NCBI GenBank assembly: GCA_018061265.1
Contig: JAGOUM010000007.1
Coordinates: forward strand, 3,019 to 67,018
Length of the DNA: 64,000 nt
Direction: 5' to 3'
Source of the DNA: Rhodoferax sp.
GTDB lineage: Bacteria > Pseudomonadota > Gammaproteobacteria > Burkholderiales > Burkholderiaceae_C
Part shown: piece by piece, positions 1-9,664 of the stretch
Layout: each line of letters opens with the position of its first letter
Numbering within the stretch: position 1 is the first letter of the stretch
Program-made: the position numbers and the translations under genes
The notes under the pieces: model-generated
The model's input: only the letters and a program-made list of their open reading frames with translations
What the model was told of the DNA's origin: nothing
Databases searched by the model: none

Positions 1-90
1 CCTTGAAATGCCGCAGGCTGGGCCGGCGCGAATCAAGTTCGCGGAACTGCACAGAAAAATCGTTTGCAAATAAGCAATTGAGATTGTGGA
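1..90 (+). promoter_or_regulatory. Partial CRISPR leader
   Basis: This stretch abuts the first intact repeat, and its last 50 bases are AT-richer than the repeats, as expected for a leader. Polarity agrees: repeats are perfect from this end and the only degenerate one is at the far end. The leader probably begins before the window, so promoter elements cannot be assigned. No gene is supported here. Confidence 0.55.
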
Positions 91-3000
91 GGATCGCCCG
101 CCAGAGATGGCGGGCGCGGATTGAAACAAAGAAACGCTGTTTTTGGTGCTGCAGCAGGCGGGGATCGCCCGCCAGAGATGGCGGGCGCGGATTGAAACGT
201 CCCCCAATTGCATCCGCACCAGCGCATCTCCAAGGATCGCCCGCCAGAGATGGCGGGCGCGGATTGAAACTTCAAACGCCAGCACGAAGCGGCTGGGGCT
301 GTCCAGGATCGCCCGCCAGAGATGGCGGGCGCGGATTGAAACGTCATTTCTCAGTCTCCTGTATCTTCGTTTGCTGGATCGCCCGCCAGAGATGGCGGGC
401 GCGGATTGAAACGAGCTGATCGAGGCTACTCCAAACCTCGATTGGGGATCGCCCGCCAGAGATGGCGGGCGCGGATTGAAACTACATAACCAAACCCTAA
501 TGCGATCATGGCCCGGGATCGCCCGCCAGAGATGGCGGGCGCGGATTGAAACCAATAGGCGGCAGATGCATCACAGGAACCCGCCGGGATCGCCCGCCAG
601 AGATGGCGGGCGCGGATTGAAACACCTGTGCGTGTACCGTAAGGCGTCGTGCAAGTAGGGATCGCCCGCCAGAGATGGCGGGCGCGGATTGAAACATCAA
701 TAGACATCACGCACCCCTAGTCACTGTTTGGATCGCCCGCCAGAGATGGCGGGCGCGGATTGAAACACAAGTACCGGCGTCACTTGCTCCGGTGATACGG
801 GGATCGCCCGCCAGAGATGGCGGGCGCGGATTGAAACTGTCGATCAAACCGTCTGCGGCCTCCCCTCGGCCTGGATCGCCCGCCAGAGATGGCGGGCGCG
901 GATTGAAACGCTTCCATGCGCCGACCAGCACTGAACGCAGGCAAGGATCGCCCGCCAGAGATGGCGGGCGCGGATTGAAACTTACCAGTGGGTGCATACC
1001 CTGGGCACGGCTCACGGGATCGCCCGCCAGAGATGGCGGGCGCGGATTGAAACCAAGGTGCCAGGCTATCCGTTTTGAGGGTAAGTGAGGATCGCCCGCC
1101 AGAGATGGCGGGCGCGGATTGAAACCACCACTGCGGGACGGTCGGAGCCCAATCAAAAGGATCGCCCGCCAGAGATGGCGGGCGCGGATTGAAACTGGTG
1201 TCGTACGAGGCCCATAGGCCACGCTGGAGAGGATCGCCCGCCAGAGATGGCGGGCGCGGATTGAAACAGCCATTAAAACAACGTCAGCTGCTGGGCAGGA
1301 TTGGATCGCCCGCCAGAGATGGCGGGCGCGGATTGAAACTGTGGCTATGGGGACACTAACCCCAGCGGGCTATAGGATCGCCCGCCAGAGATGGCGGGCG
1401 CGGATTGAAACGAAACTATGCGGGCCTCTGGATTTACTCTCGCAAGGGATCGCCCGCCAGAGATGGCGGGCGCGGATTGAAACAACGGCCAGAGTGCGAC
1501 CGTCGAGGCTTGCGAGTGGATCGCCCGCCAGAGATGGCGGGCGCGGATTGAAACAAGTGCCTTAGCCCAACAACCGAAGACATAACGGTGGATCGCCCGC
1601 CAGAGATGGCGGGCGCGGATTGAAACGTGGGTGTAGTGGTCAGACATGATGTACACCACAGGATCGCCCGCCAGAGATGGCGGGCGCGGATTGAAACAAG
1701 ATCAATATCAAAGGGATGCATCGACACGACGGGATCGCCCGCCAGAGATGGCGGGCGCGGATTGAAACCGGTTGATTGTGAATTCGACGTTGTAGCCGGA
1801 AAAGGATCGCCCGCCAGAGATGGCGGGCGCGGATTGAAACAGCCATCAGCAAAAGCATGGTGTGATGAACTAGGGGATCGCCCGCCAGAGATGGCGGGCG
1901 CGGATTGAAACTGGCCGCTCAAAACACAACAGGATGGGACCCTTATGGATCGCCCGCCAGAGATGGCGGGCGCGGATTGAAACGTAAACATCGCCGAAAT
2001 GAACAGCGGGTAATGGCGGATCGCCCGCCAGAGATGGCGGGCGCGGATTGAAACGTACTGTAAGCACAAATAGGTTTACTGTCAGTAAAGGATCGCCCGC
2101 CAGAGATGGCGGGCGCGGATTGAAACAAGATATCCATCATTGCAAGTACAGGACGTTTCCGGATCGCCCGCCAGAGATGGCGGGCGCGGATTGAAACCAA
2201 CATATCCATTACTTGTGTCGGCTGATCCGCTAGGATCGCCCGCCAGAGATGGCGGGCGCGGATTGAAACTCATAGACGTTGGTTACTTTGCCAGCCTCAC
2301 GAGAGGATCGCCCGCCAGAGATGGCGGGCGCGGATTGAAACACCAAGTCGTCAACGTCCTGCGGGGCGAACACTGGGATCGCCCGCCAGAGATGGCGGGC
2401 GCGGATTGAAACACAGGCAGGTTCAACCGCCGACCATTCGAGAACGGATCGCCCGCCAGAGATGGCGGGCGCGGATTGAAACTTGCGTGTCGGCTTGGCC
2501 AGCGGGTCGCCCAATGTAGGGATCGCCCGCCAGAGATGGCGGGCGCGGATTGAAACAGTCCATGACCCCGGACGCAAAATTTGATCCCATTGGGATCGCC
2601 CGCCAGAGATGGCGGGCGCGGATTGAAACTCATTGATTTAGAGCGGTTAGGGACGTTGAATGATGGATCGCCCGCCAGAGATGGCGGGCGCGGATTGAAA
2701 CAAATGGGTAAACGCTGCCAGTGTTACAGCCAACAGGATCGCCCGCCAGAGATGGCGGGCGCGGATTGAAACCCGTTCGGACTCGCGTTATACAGCTTGG
2801 CGCGGTGGATCGCCCGCCAGAGATGGCGGGCGCGGATTGAAACAAAGCCTGGGCCTGCCTCCTTTCACCGCTGGCGTCGGATCGCCCGCCAGAGATGGCG
2901 GGCGCGGATTGAAACTTTGGTAACTACCCGCATTACCCAAGTTGAGCACGGATCGCCCGCCAGAGATGGCGGGCGCGGATTGAAACTTATACCGGGTCGG

Positions 3001-4562
3001 CTGGCACCTACTCATGCCCGGGATCGCCCGCCAGAGATGGCGGGCGCGGATTGAAACGGGCGTAAAAAAGCCCGCAAAAGCGGGCTGCTCTGGATCGCCC
3101 GCCAGAGATGGCGGGCGCGGATTGAAACAATCAAAGCGATGAGGTTTTGCCGCCTGATTTCTGGGATCGCCCGCCAGAGATGGCGGGCGCGGATTGAAAC
3201 GTCACAGCCTGGCGCGGCACCCGCAATATGCGCCAGGGATCGCCCGCCAGAGATGGCGGGCGCGGATTGAAACAGGAAAAGGGAGAGGGAAAATAAGAGT
3301 ATTCGATGGATCGCCCGCCAGAGATGGCGGGCGCGGATTGAAACTAGACTTTACAAGCCTGGCGCGCAAGGCATCAACGGATCGCCCGCCAGAGATGGCG
3401 GGCGCGGATTGAAACTAAACTCCTAAAGTGTGTAAACGCTGCGTTTACGGGGGATCGCCCGCCAGAGATGGCGGGCGCGGATTGAAACAAGATGCCAACC
3501 GGCTGATCGGAGTTGAGACCGAGGATCGCCCGCCAGAGATGGCGGGCGCGGATTGAAACGAAATCATGCTGGAACAGGGCCAAAAGCCTTATCGGATCGC
3601 CCGCCAGAGATGGCGGGCGCGGATTGAAACGTTTTAAACCGCGATCAAGGGCTATGCCAGCCATGGGATCGCCCGCCAGAGATGGCGGGCGCGGATTGAA
3701 ACAAGCTGATTTAACCGTTTAACCCTGCGCGCCAGGGGGATCGCCCGCCAGAGATGGCGGGCGCGGATTGAAACGACAAATGGCGCGTTATCTATGGCCG
3801 AAACAGGGTGGGGATCGCCCGCCAGAGATGGCGGGCGCGGATTGAAACACAATCACCTCCATCAGCCGTGCCGGCGTGCCAAAGGATCGCCCGCCAGAGA
3901 TGGCGGGCGCGGATTGAAACATGAAAGCCGCACCATGCACCCCATCATGACCAGGGGATCGCCCGCCAGAGATGGCGGGCGCGGATTGAAACAAGTATCA
4001 CAATGTTCATGCTGCAAATCCCCTCGTGGATCGCCCGCCAGAGATGGCGGGCGCGGATTGAAACATGTGCCTTGAGCCCTGCGTCATCCCTGTACTTGGG
4101 ATCGCCCGCCAGAGATGGCGGGCGCGGATTGAAACTTGCAGGCTTTTGCCAAACAGCTCTTGCACCAGGCGGATCGCCCGCCAGAGATGGCGGGCGCGGA
4201 TTGAAACTTTATTGGCGGCAATCATTGCGGCCCTGTCGGCGGGATCGCCCGCCAGAGATGGCGGGCGCGGATTGAAACGACTCGGAAAAAATCAAGATTG
4301 ACGGTTACACACGGATCGCCCGCCAGAGATGGCGGGCGCGGATTGAAACTTGGGGATACGATCAAACCAATGTAGAGCATTACGGATCGCCCGCCAGAGA
4401 TGGCGGGCGCGGATTGAAACCGGTCAAGGTCATCTCTAAGGTTCCTGAGAAGGCGGATCGCCCGCCAGAGATGGCGGGCGCGGATTGAAACTCGGCTTTA
4501 TGTGCTGGAAGCTAGCATGAAGTACGGATCGCCCGCCAGAGATGGCGGGCGCGGACTGAAAC
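91..4562 (+). CRISPR. CRISPR array, 63 repeats and 62 spacers
   Basis: I counted 63 copies of a 37-bp repeat that begins GGATCGCCCGCC and ends GCGGATTGAAAC, separated by spacers of about 33 to 37 bp (period about 71-73). Each repeat holds a perfect 8-bp stem, CGCCCGCC/GGCGGGCG, around the loop AGAGAT. It leaves an 11-nt 3' tail CGGATTGAAAC like the crRNA tag of type I-C systems, although type I-C repeats are usually 32 bp. The last repeat (4526-4562) reads GGACTGAAAC, one substitution, which marks the leader-distal end. All other repeats looked identical by eye. Transcription is therefore inferred to run left to right. No cas operon is in the window; it may lie upstream. Subtype is uncertain (I-C-like is my best guess). 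Confidence 0.98.
3058..3091 (+). repeat. CRISPR spacer 42 with terminator-like hairpin
   Basis: This spacer, between repeats 42 and 43, contains AAAAAAGCCCGC-AAAA-GCGGGCT. Read on the minus strand, that is a classic Rho-independent terminator (stem AGCCCGC/GCGGGCT followed by a T run). In the array's own direction the A run precedes the stem, so it should not terminate the pre-crRNA. The spacer was probably captured from the end of a gene on a phage or plasmid. Confidence 0.7.
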
Positions 4563-4601
4563 GCGGTAAGCATGGGCACCTACCTGCGCGACAATTTGTG
4601 C

Positions 4602-5069
4602 ATGTTTCATATCGTCCTGGTCGAACCCGAGATTCCACCCAACACCGGCAACGTGATCCGTCTGGCGGCCAACACGGGCTGCTCGCTGCACCTGATTGAG
4701 CCGCTGGGCTTCTCGATGGACGACAAACACATGCGCCGGGCCGGTCTGGACTACCATGAGTACGCCACCGTACGAAGACATGCGAACTGGTCGATGTTTC
4801 TGGCGACCGAACGCCCACCTGACCAGCGTATGTTTGCCTTGACCACCCGCGCGACGCAAAACGTCTATGCCGCACGTTTTGAGCCGGGAGACTACCTGGT
4901 TTTTGGCTCGGAAACAAAAGGTCTGCGCGACGAGGTACGCCAATCATTCGCCCCGTCCTGCACACTGAAACTGCCCATGGTGCCGGGGCAGCGCAGTCTC
5001 AATTTGTCGAATGCGGTGGCCGTCACCGTGTTTGAGGCCTGGCGGCAGAACGGGTTGACATCGGGTTGA
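4602..5069 (+). CDS. trmL: tRNA (cytidine(34)-2'-O)-methyltransferase TrmL
   Basis: This is a SPOUT-family methyltransferase that 2'-O-methylates the wobble nucleotide of tRNA-Leu isoacceptors in the cytoplasm. The N-terminus FHIVLVEPEIPPNTGN and the RRAGLDYHE segment are family signatures. GSETKGL and SLNLSNAVAVTVFEAW near the C-terminus form the trefoil-knot SAM site. I chose ATG 4602 (155 aa), which matches the usual family start; an in-frame ATG at 4572 would add ten residues with no family counterpart. The gene begins only 39 bp after the last CRISPR repeat, so little room is left for its own promoter and array read-through may reach it. No strong ribosome binding site is visible. Confidence 0.93.
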   Translation: MFHIVLVEPEIPPNTGNVIRLAANTGCSLHLIEPLGFSMDDKHMRRAGLDYHEYATVRRHANWSMFLATERPPDQRMFALTTRATQNVYAARFEPGDYLVFGSETKGLRDEVRQSFAPSCTLKLPMVPGQRSLNLSNAVAVTVFEAWRQNGLTSG

Positions 5070-5081
5070 CCGACGCCCGGA

Positions 5082-6206
5082 TCAGGGTACCACGGTCAAA
5101 AAAAGAAACGACGCAAACAGCACCAGGTGCACCGCACCCTGCATCACCGTGGCACGGCCGCTGCCAAGGGTAATAGTGGCAACCATCACTGTCAGGCTCA
5201 ACATCACAATTTGCATTGGTGGCAACCCCAATGCCAGCGGGAACGCGAACATGGGCGACAGCGCCGCCACCACAGGGATCGTCAACCCGATGCTGGCCAG
5301 ACCAGAACCCAGTGCCAGGTTGATGCTGCTTTGCATGCGGTTGCCATGCGCTGCCCTCAGCGCGGCGCCGGTTTCAGGCAACAGCACAATCATTGCAATC
5401 ACCACACCGGCCACCGCATGCGGCAAACCCGCTGATGCGACGCCGGCATCAAGCGCGGGTGCCAGCGCCTTGGCCAGACCCACCACACCCACCAGCGACA
5501 CCAGCAACAGGCCCAGACTGGTCCAGGCAGCCGAGTTGGGTGGTGGCGCAGCGTGGGTTTCTTCATTGCTGTTGCCCACGGGCAAAAAATAATCGCGATG
5601 CCGTACTGTCTGCACAAAGACAAAAACACCATACAAAGCCAGCGAGCTGATGCCCGCAAATGCCAGCTGCGCGCCGCTATAGGTGGGGCCAGCCGTGGTG
5701 GTGGTGAAACTGGGCAGCACCAGCGCCAATCCGCACAGTGCCGTGAGTGAAGCCAGTGCCGGGTTGGTGCCCTCAACACGAAACGCCAGCACACCATGCC
5801 GCAAGCCACCCACAACCAGACTTAACCCCAACACACCGTTACACACAATCATGACCGCAGAAAAAACCGTGTCACGCGCCAGGGTGTTGGCACTTTCGCC
5901 ACCTGCAAACATCAGCGCCACGATCAGTGCCACTTCAATGATGGTGACCGCCACCGCCAAAACCAGAGTGCCAAAGGGCTCACCGACACGATGTGCGACC
6001 ACTTCGGCGTGATGGATGGCTGCAGCCACTGCTGCAAACAAGGTGCCCGTTAACAAGGCTCCCAGAAGCAGTCCAAGCGGTCTGCCCCAAGCCCCGCCCA
6101 GCACAAACAATCCCACCAAGGGCACCGCCAGGCTCCAGACGGGTAGACAAGGTGCCCGAAACCAACGAGCACCCCGTGCAGGGGCGGATGGAGTGTGCTT
6201 TTTCAC
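5082..6206 (-). CDS. Calcium/proton antiporter, ChaA-type (CaCA family)
   Basis: The product is an inner-membrane cation/proton exchanger of about 374 aa, close to E. coli ChaA (366 aa). It has about eleven hydrophobic segments and the two family repeats: GEPFGTLVLAVAVTIIEVAL in the first half, with the conserved acidic residue, and LLPETGAALRAA followed by NLALGSGLASIGL in the second. I chose the GTG at 6206 because GGAG lies 7-8 bases upstream. Longer versions would run back into the upstream RRM gene. It is 26 bp behind that gene on the same strand and probably co-transcribed. Substrate (Ca2+, or Na+/K+) is inferred from family only. Confidence 0.88.
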   Translation of the reverse strand: MKKHTPSAPARGARWFRAPCLPVWSLAVPLVGLFVLGGAWGRPLGLLLGALLTGTLFAAVAAAIHHAEVVAHRVGEPFGTLVLAVAVTIIEVALIVALMFAGGESANTLARDTVFSAVMIVCNGVLGLSLVVGGLRHGVLAFRVEGTNPALASLTALCGLALVLPSFTTTTAGPTYSGAQLAFAGISSLALYGVFVFVQTVRHRDYFLPVGNSNEETHAAPPPNSAAWTSLGLLLVSLVGVVGLAKALAPALDAGVASAGLPHAVAGVVIAMIVLLPETGAALRAAHGNRMQSSINLALGSGLASIGLTIPVVAALSPMFAFPLALGLPPMQIVMLSLTVMVATITLGSGRATVMQGAVHLVLFASFLFLTVVP

Positions 6207-6232
6207 ATTGACTCCAATGAGATCACCAGGGT

Positions 6233-6478
6233 TCAGAACATGGCCGTGGCATGGACATTGAGTGTTCGACCGCGGAATGTCGACCCGTTGAGCTTCCTGG
6301 CAACATCCACGGCAACCGAAGTTTCCCAAGGTACTGCGATGGTCACAACACAACTGTCGGCTTCGCGCACCAAGGTCACCTGAGTCCGGTCACTGGGCCC
6401 TACCTGAATCAAAACCTCGTCAAGCTCCGCTTCGGTCAGGTCTGCTCGTAAATTTGCAAAGACTAAAAAGCTGGGCAT
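6233..6478 (-). CDS. Small RRM-type RNA-binding protein
   Basis: This 81-aa protein has the size and pattern of a single RNA-recognition motif: MPSFLVFANLRADLTEAELDEVL for beta1-alpha1, a central hydrophobic strand, and a final segment DVARKLNGSTFRGRTLNVHA like the alpha2-beta4 of bacterial RRM proteins. The aromatic RNP1 core (normally GFGFV) is not recognisable; CVVTIAVPW occupies that strand, so binding may differ. ATG 6478 has a strong GGAGG nine bases upstream; longer starts are unsupported. It lies just upstream of the antiporter gene and is likely in one operon with it. Target RNA is unknown. Confidence 0.75.
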   Translation of the reverse strand: MPSFLVFANLRADLTEAELDEVLIQVGPSDRTQVTLVREADSCVVTIAVPWETSVAVDVARKLNGSTFRGRTLNVHATAMF

Positions 6479-6602
6479 CGCGACCTCCAGGGTGGTTTGC
6501 AGAATGGCATGCGGCCAGCATGATAGACGAAACGCTTCAAAAACCTGCCAGTTCAGAGAAACCAGCAAACAAGGCGTCTTGTGGCGCGACAATGCCGCCA
6601 CC

Positions 6603-7037
6603 ATGTTCACCCCATCCAAAGCCGATGTCCGCCAGTTTTTCTGCTCCGTTCATGCCAAAGCGCATAGTGGACAAGCATTAGATGCTATTGAAACAATAGC
6701 GTCTCTGTGGATCAACGAACACCCCGAGTACCAGCCTGAGCTGGCCGACCTGGACGCCGCGCTGGCAGCACTGTCAAATAACGCCGCAGATCACAGCCAC
6801 GCGTTCCTGCATTTGTCGATGCATTTGTCGATCACAGAGCAGTGCAGCATCGACCAGCCCCGCGGCATTCGTCAGGCGGTCGAGTTACTGACCCACCGAC
6901 TCGACTCCCTGCACGACGCGCACCACGCGGTGATGGATTGCCTGGGACAAATGTTGTGGGAAAGCCAGCGCTCTGGCAAGGCACCGGACGGCCGGGCCTA
7001 TGTGGCCTGCGTACAGCGACGCGCCACACAGGACTGA
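6603..7037 (+). CDS. DUF1841 family protein
   Basis: This 144-aa cytoplasmic protein is of unknown function and largely helical. The opening MFTPSKADVRQFFCSVHAK and the WINEHPEYQPEL segment are typical of DUF1841 proteins, which are common in betaproteobacteria. The start at ATG 6603 matches the family's N-terminus; upstream in-frame ATGs give only non-conserved residues. Its stop is one base from the stop of the convergent cytochrome c gene, an arrangement I recall from relatives. Nothing in the sequence gives a role. Confidence 0.82.
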   Translation: MFTPSKADVRQFFCSVHAKAHSGQALDAIETIASLWINEHPEYQPELADLDAALAALSNNAADHSHAFLHLSMHLSITEQCSIDQPRGIRQAVELLTHRLDSLHDAHHAVMDCLGQMLWESQRSGKAPDGRAYVACVQRRATQD

Positions 7038-7038
7038 T

Positions 7039-7704
7039 TTACTTGAAGCGCACCGGTTGCAGGGTTTGCAATTCACCTGGCAGGCTGGCCACATAGTCGG
7101 CCAAAACCTTGAGCTCGGCATTGGAAAACTGCTTGGCCACACCCGCCATGATCGGGTTGGCGCGGCCCACAAACGACTTGTCGGTGGTCTTGTAGGACCG
7201 TAGCGCCACGTACAGGTAGTCATTGTGCTGACCTGCAATACGAGGGTAAGTGGGACTCACCGGCTTGCTGAAATTGGTGCCATGACACGACACACACGCC
7301 CCTTTGGTCAGCAATTCAGCAGCTTTGGCTGGCGCTTGCGGCGCCTGCAGGTCCAGCGTCGCGCCGGTGCCGGTGGATTCGTAATACGCGGCCAGGTCCG
7401 CAATGTCTTGTGCCGACAGGCTCGAAGCCAGCGTGCGCATGCTGGGGTGCTTGCGCTCGCCCGACTTGTAGGCATTCAATGCGGCGGTCATGTAGCCCGC
7501 GCCCTGCCCGGACAGCTTGGGCACACGGTAGGTCTGCGGAAACGCAGTATGAAAACCCTTGATGCCGTGGCAGCCGACACACAAGGCGTTCTTGTGTGCC
7601 CCAGCGCTGGCGTCGCCCTTGATGTCTTGCGCCTGCACGTTCATTGGTAACGCACCAGCCAACGCCATCAACAGGACAGGAGCGGAGTATAAAAATGTCT
7701 TCAT
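7039..7704 (-). CDS. Dihaem cytochrome c (c4/c553-like), periplasmic
   Basis: The 221-aa precursor has a Sec signal peptide (MKTFLYSAPVLLMALAGALP, cleavage near VQA/QD) and two class I cytochrome c domains. Haem sites CVGCH and CVSCH are present, with candidate distal methionines in the HPSMRTLA and NPIMAGVAK segments. Such proteins carry electrons from periplasmic dehydrogenases or bc1 to terminal oxidases. ATG 7704 starts a proper signal peptide; the longer form adds six residues ahead of it. It converges on DUF1841. It could accept electrons from the sulfur pathway in this window, but that is only inference. Confidence 0.9.
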   Translation of the reverse strand: MKTFLYSAPVLLMALAGALPMNVQAQDIKGDASAGAHKNALCVGCHGIKGFHTAFPQTYRVPKLSGQGAGYMTAALNAYKSGERKHPSMRTLASSLSAQDIADLAAYYESTGTGATLDLQAPQAPAKAAELLTKGACVSCHGTNFSKPVSPTYPRIAGQHNDYLYVALRSYKTTDKSFVGRANPIMAGVAKQFSNAELKVLADYVASLPGELQTLQPVRFK

Positions 7705-7873
7705 GTATGCAACTGAGAACAAGGTTTTGGCGTCAGCCTTTGATAAATATCAAACAATTATAGGGAGGCCAACCACCACTTTGGCATGGCGTTAACCCGG
7801 TATTGCGCTCGCTGCCGTACGACCACTCCCAGAACCTGTAAGCTAACGCCTTTGCAAGAACCACCCGCACCCC

Positions 7874-8728
7874 ATGAAATTTCACGGCTCCCAAAACTAC
7901 GTCGCCACCGCTGACCTGATGCTGTCGGTCAATGCCTCTATCACCTTGCAGCGCCCGCTGCTGGTGAAAGGCGAACCCGGCACCGGCAAGACCATGCTGG
8001 CCGAAGAAGTCGCCACCGCGCTGAACCTTCCGCTCTTGCAGTGGCACATCAAAAGCACCACCAAGGCACAACAGGGTCTCTATGAATACGACGCTGTGAG
8101 CCGCCTGCGCGACTCGCAGTTGTCTGACATTGACGGTGGCGAACGCGTCAAGAACATCCACAACTACATCGTCAAAGGTGTGTTGTGGCAGGCGTTTACC
8201 GCCGAGCAGCCGGTGGCGCTGCTGATTGACGAGATCGACAAGGCGGACATCGAGTTCCCCAACGACCTGCTGCGCGAGCTTGATCGTATGGAGTTCTACT
8301 GCTACGAAACCCGTGAACTGATCCGCGCCAAACACCGCCCGTTGGTGTTCATCACCTCCAACAACGAAAAAGAACTGCCCGACGCATTTTTGCGCCGCTG
8401 CTTTTTCCACTACATCAAGTTCCCCGACGCCACAACGATGAAACAGATCGTGGATGTGCACTTCCCCGGCCTCAAGGCCGAACTTTTGAACGCCGCAATG
8501 AAGGTGTTTTTTGAAGTGCGCAACCTGCCTGGGCTGAAGAAGAAACCGTCGACCAGCGAACTGCTCGACTGGCTCAAGCTGCTGCTGGCCCAAGACATTC
8601 CGCCCTCCGTGTTGCACACCGAGGGCGACAAAGTTGCGGTACCGCCGCTGGTGGGCGCACTGCTCAAGAACGAGCAGGACGTGACGCTGTTTGAAAAGCT
8701 GGTGTTCATGCAGAGCCGAAACCGATAA
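7874..8728 (+). CDS. MoxR-family AAA+ ATPase
   Basis: This 284-aa ATPase has a Walker A motif GEPGTGKT (residues 33-40), Walker B LLIDEIDKAD (about 116-125) and sensor region VFITSNNEKELPDAFLRRCFFHY. MoxR proteins act as chaperones that insert metals or assemble complexes, working with a von Willebrand A (CoxE-like) partner. The expected partner is present at 10440-11654 on the same strand. In many genomes the two are adjacent; here a GNAT gene and a toxin-antitoxin pair sit between them. The client protein is unknown. Confidence 0.92.
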   Translation: MKFHGSQNYVATADLMLSVNASITLQRPLLVKGEPGTGKTMLAEEVATALNLPLLQWHIKSTTKAQQGLYEYDAVSRLRDSQLSDIDGGERVKNIHNYIVKGVLWQAFTAEQPVALLIDEIDKADIEFPNDLLRELDRMEFYCYETRELIRAKHRPLVFITSNNEKELPDAFLRRCFFHYIKFPDATTMKQIVDVHFPGLKAELLNAAMKVFFEVRNLPGLKKKPSTSELLDWLKLLLAQDIPPSVLHTEGDKVAVPPLVGALLKNEQDVTLFEKLVFMQSRNR

Positions 8729-8783
8729 AAGTACCGTTTGACGAAACGCCGCGCAAACTCCGCTTCATAAATCACAGCGGCTA

Positions 8784-8859
8784 GCGAGGTGGGGTGTCTG
8801 GGCGGCGGCCGATTTCTGGTACCCCAGTATGAGGCTGTCGCCCAGACACCCCGCCTCGC
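8784..8859. repeat. Large imperfect inverted repeat
   Basis: The arms 8784-8804 and 8839-8859 are 21 bp each and pair with one mismatch (a G-U wobble in RNA), around a 34-base loop. They lie between the MoxR and GNAT genes, near the start of the block that separates the MoxR/vWA pair. The structure could act as a transcription terminator (no T run follows) or be a palindromic repetitive element. I saw no second copy in the window. Confidence 0.7.
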
Positions 8860-8922
8860 GGGTTAAACCGACGAACCTCCAAGCTACATTCCTCCCAAGC
8901 CCACTTGAAACAGGAGCGCCCC

Positions 8923-9516
8923 ATGCCCTTTGTCGAACCCGTCACCCTGCAAGCCCGCGGCATCACCCTGCTGCCCCTCGCTTTGGAACATGAGGCTGGC
9001 TTGCAAGCCGCCGCCGCCGATGGCGAACTATGGAATATCCGCGTCACCTCGGTGCCGGAGCCGGAAAACACCCGCAAATACATCGAAGACGCACTGGCCA
9101 TGCGCGAAGCAGGCAACCGCTTTGCCTTCTGCGTGATCGAAACGGCCACCGGCAAGGTGCTGGGCAGCAGCAGCTACCACGACATTCTGCCCGCCGTCAA
9201 ACGGGTCGAAATTGGCTACACCTGGTATGCCAAAAGTGTGCAGCGATCTCACGTCAATAGCACAGCCAAGCTGCTGCTGATGACCCACGCGTTTGAGACC
9301 CTGGGCTGCCATGTGGTGGGCTGGCGCACCGACAACTTCAACCATGCCAGTCAGGCGGCGATTGAGCGCCTGGGTGCCAGAAAAGACGGCGTGATCCGCG
9401 GCCACGCGCTGCGCCGCGACGGCACCATCCGCGACACCGTGATGTACAGCCTGCGCAGCGGTGAATGGCCTGAAGCGAAGGCACAGTTGTTGTATCTGCT
9501 GGACAAACCCCGATGA
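8923..9516 (+). CDS. GNAT N-acetyltransferase, RimJ/RimL-like
   Basis: A 197-aa acetyl-CoA-dependent acyltransferase. The order LQARGITLLPLALEHEAGL, RFAFCVIETATGKVLGSS, KRVEIGYTWY, then HVVGWRTDNFNHASQAAIERLGA and RDTVMYSLR follows the RimJ/RimL fold. That family acetylates the N-termini of ribosomal proteins or small amines. ATG 8923 has AGGAG nine bases upstream. An in-frame ATG at 8905 is possible but poorly placed. Substrate is unknown. It is the first of three genes lying between the MoxR and vWA genes. Confidence 0.85.
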   Translation: MPFVEPVTLQARGITLLPLALEHEAGLQAAAADGELWNIRVTSVPEPENTRKYIEDALAMREAGNRFAFCVIETATGKVLGSSSYHDILPAVKRVEIGYTWYAKSVQRSHVNSTAKLLLMTHAFETLGCHVVGWRTDNFNHASQAAIERLGARKDGVIRGHALRRDGTIRDTVMYSLRSGEWPEAKAQLLYLLDKPR

Positions 9517-9564
9517 ACACACCAACCTGCGGCACACCCTACACAGAGATAGATTACTTTTTTT

Positions 9565-9613
9565 AGATAGCTGTAAACACTTACTGATATTGGGCTGAAT
9601 GGCATTTTTGCCA
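9565..9613 (+). repeat. Dispersed ATAGCT...GCCATTTT repeat, copy 1
   Basis: An intergenic copy of a roughly 45-55-bp element with the pattern ATAGCT, about 8 bases, CTTACTGATA, GGGCT, GGCATTTTTGCC. Other copies lie at 13971, 25711, 26606, 32469, 60287 and 61600. It falls between the GNAT gene and vapBC. Confidence 0.65.
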
Positions 9614-9664
9614 TAAATTCCCATCGATAACAAGTCCACAACCACGCGGCGACTCAGGCCAACC

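Noticed and set aside
3308..3774. Similar words (CCTGGCGCGCA) in spacers 46 and 51
   Set aside because: The match covers about a dozen bases in opposite orientation only; not enough to claim the same protospacer.
3..4301. Many open frames in both directions through the first 4.3 kb, with repeated IARQRWRARIET-like and FQSAPAISGGRS-like peptides
   Set aside because: They are translations of the CRISPR repeat in its different frames; none has a family match or independent start signals.
4498..4965. Open frame antisense to trmL running into the array
   Set aside because: It begins inside trmL's complement and ends in a repeat; trmL motifs are clear on the other strand.
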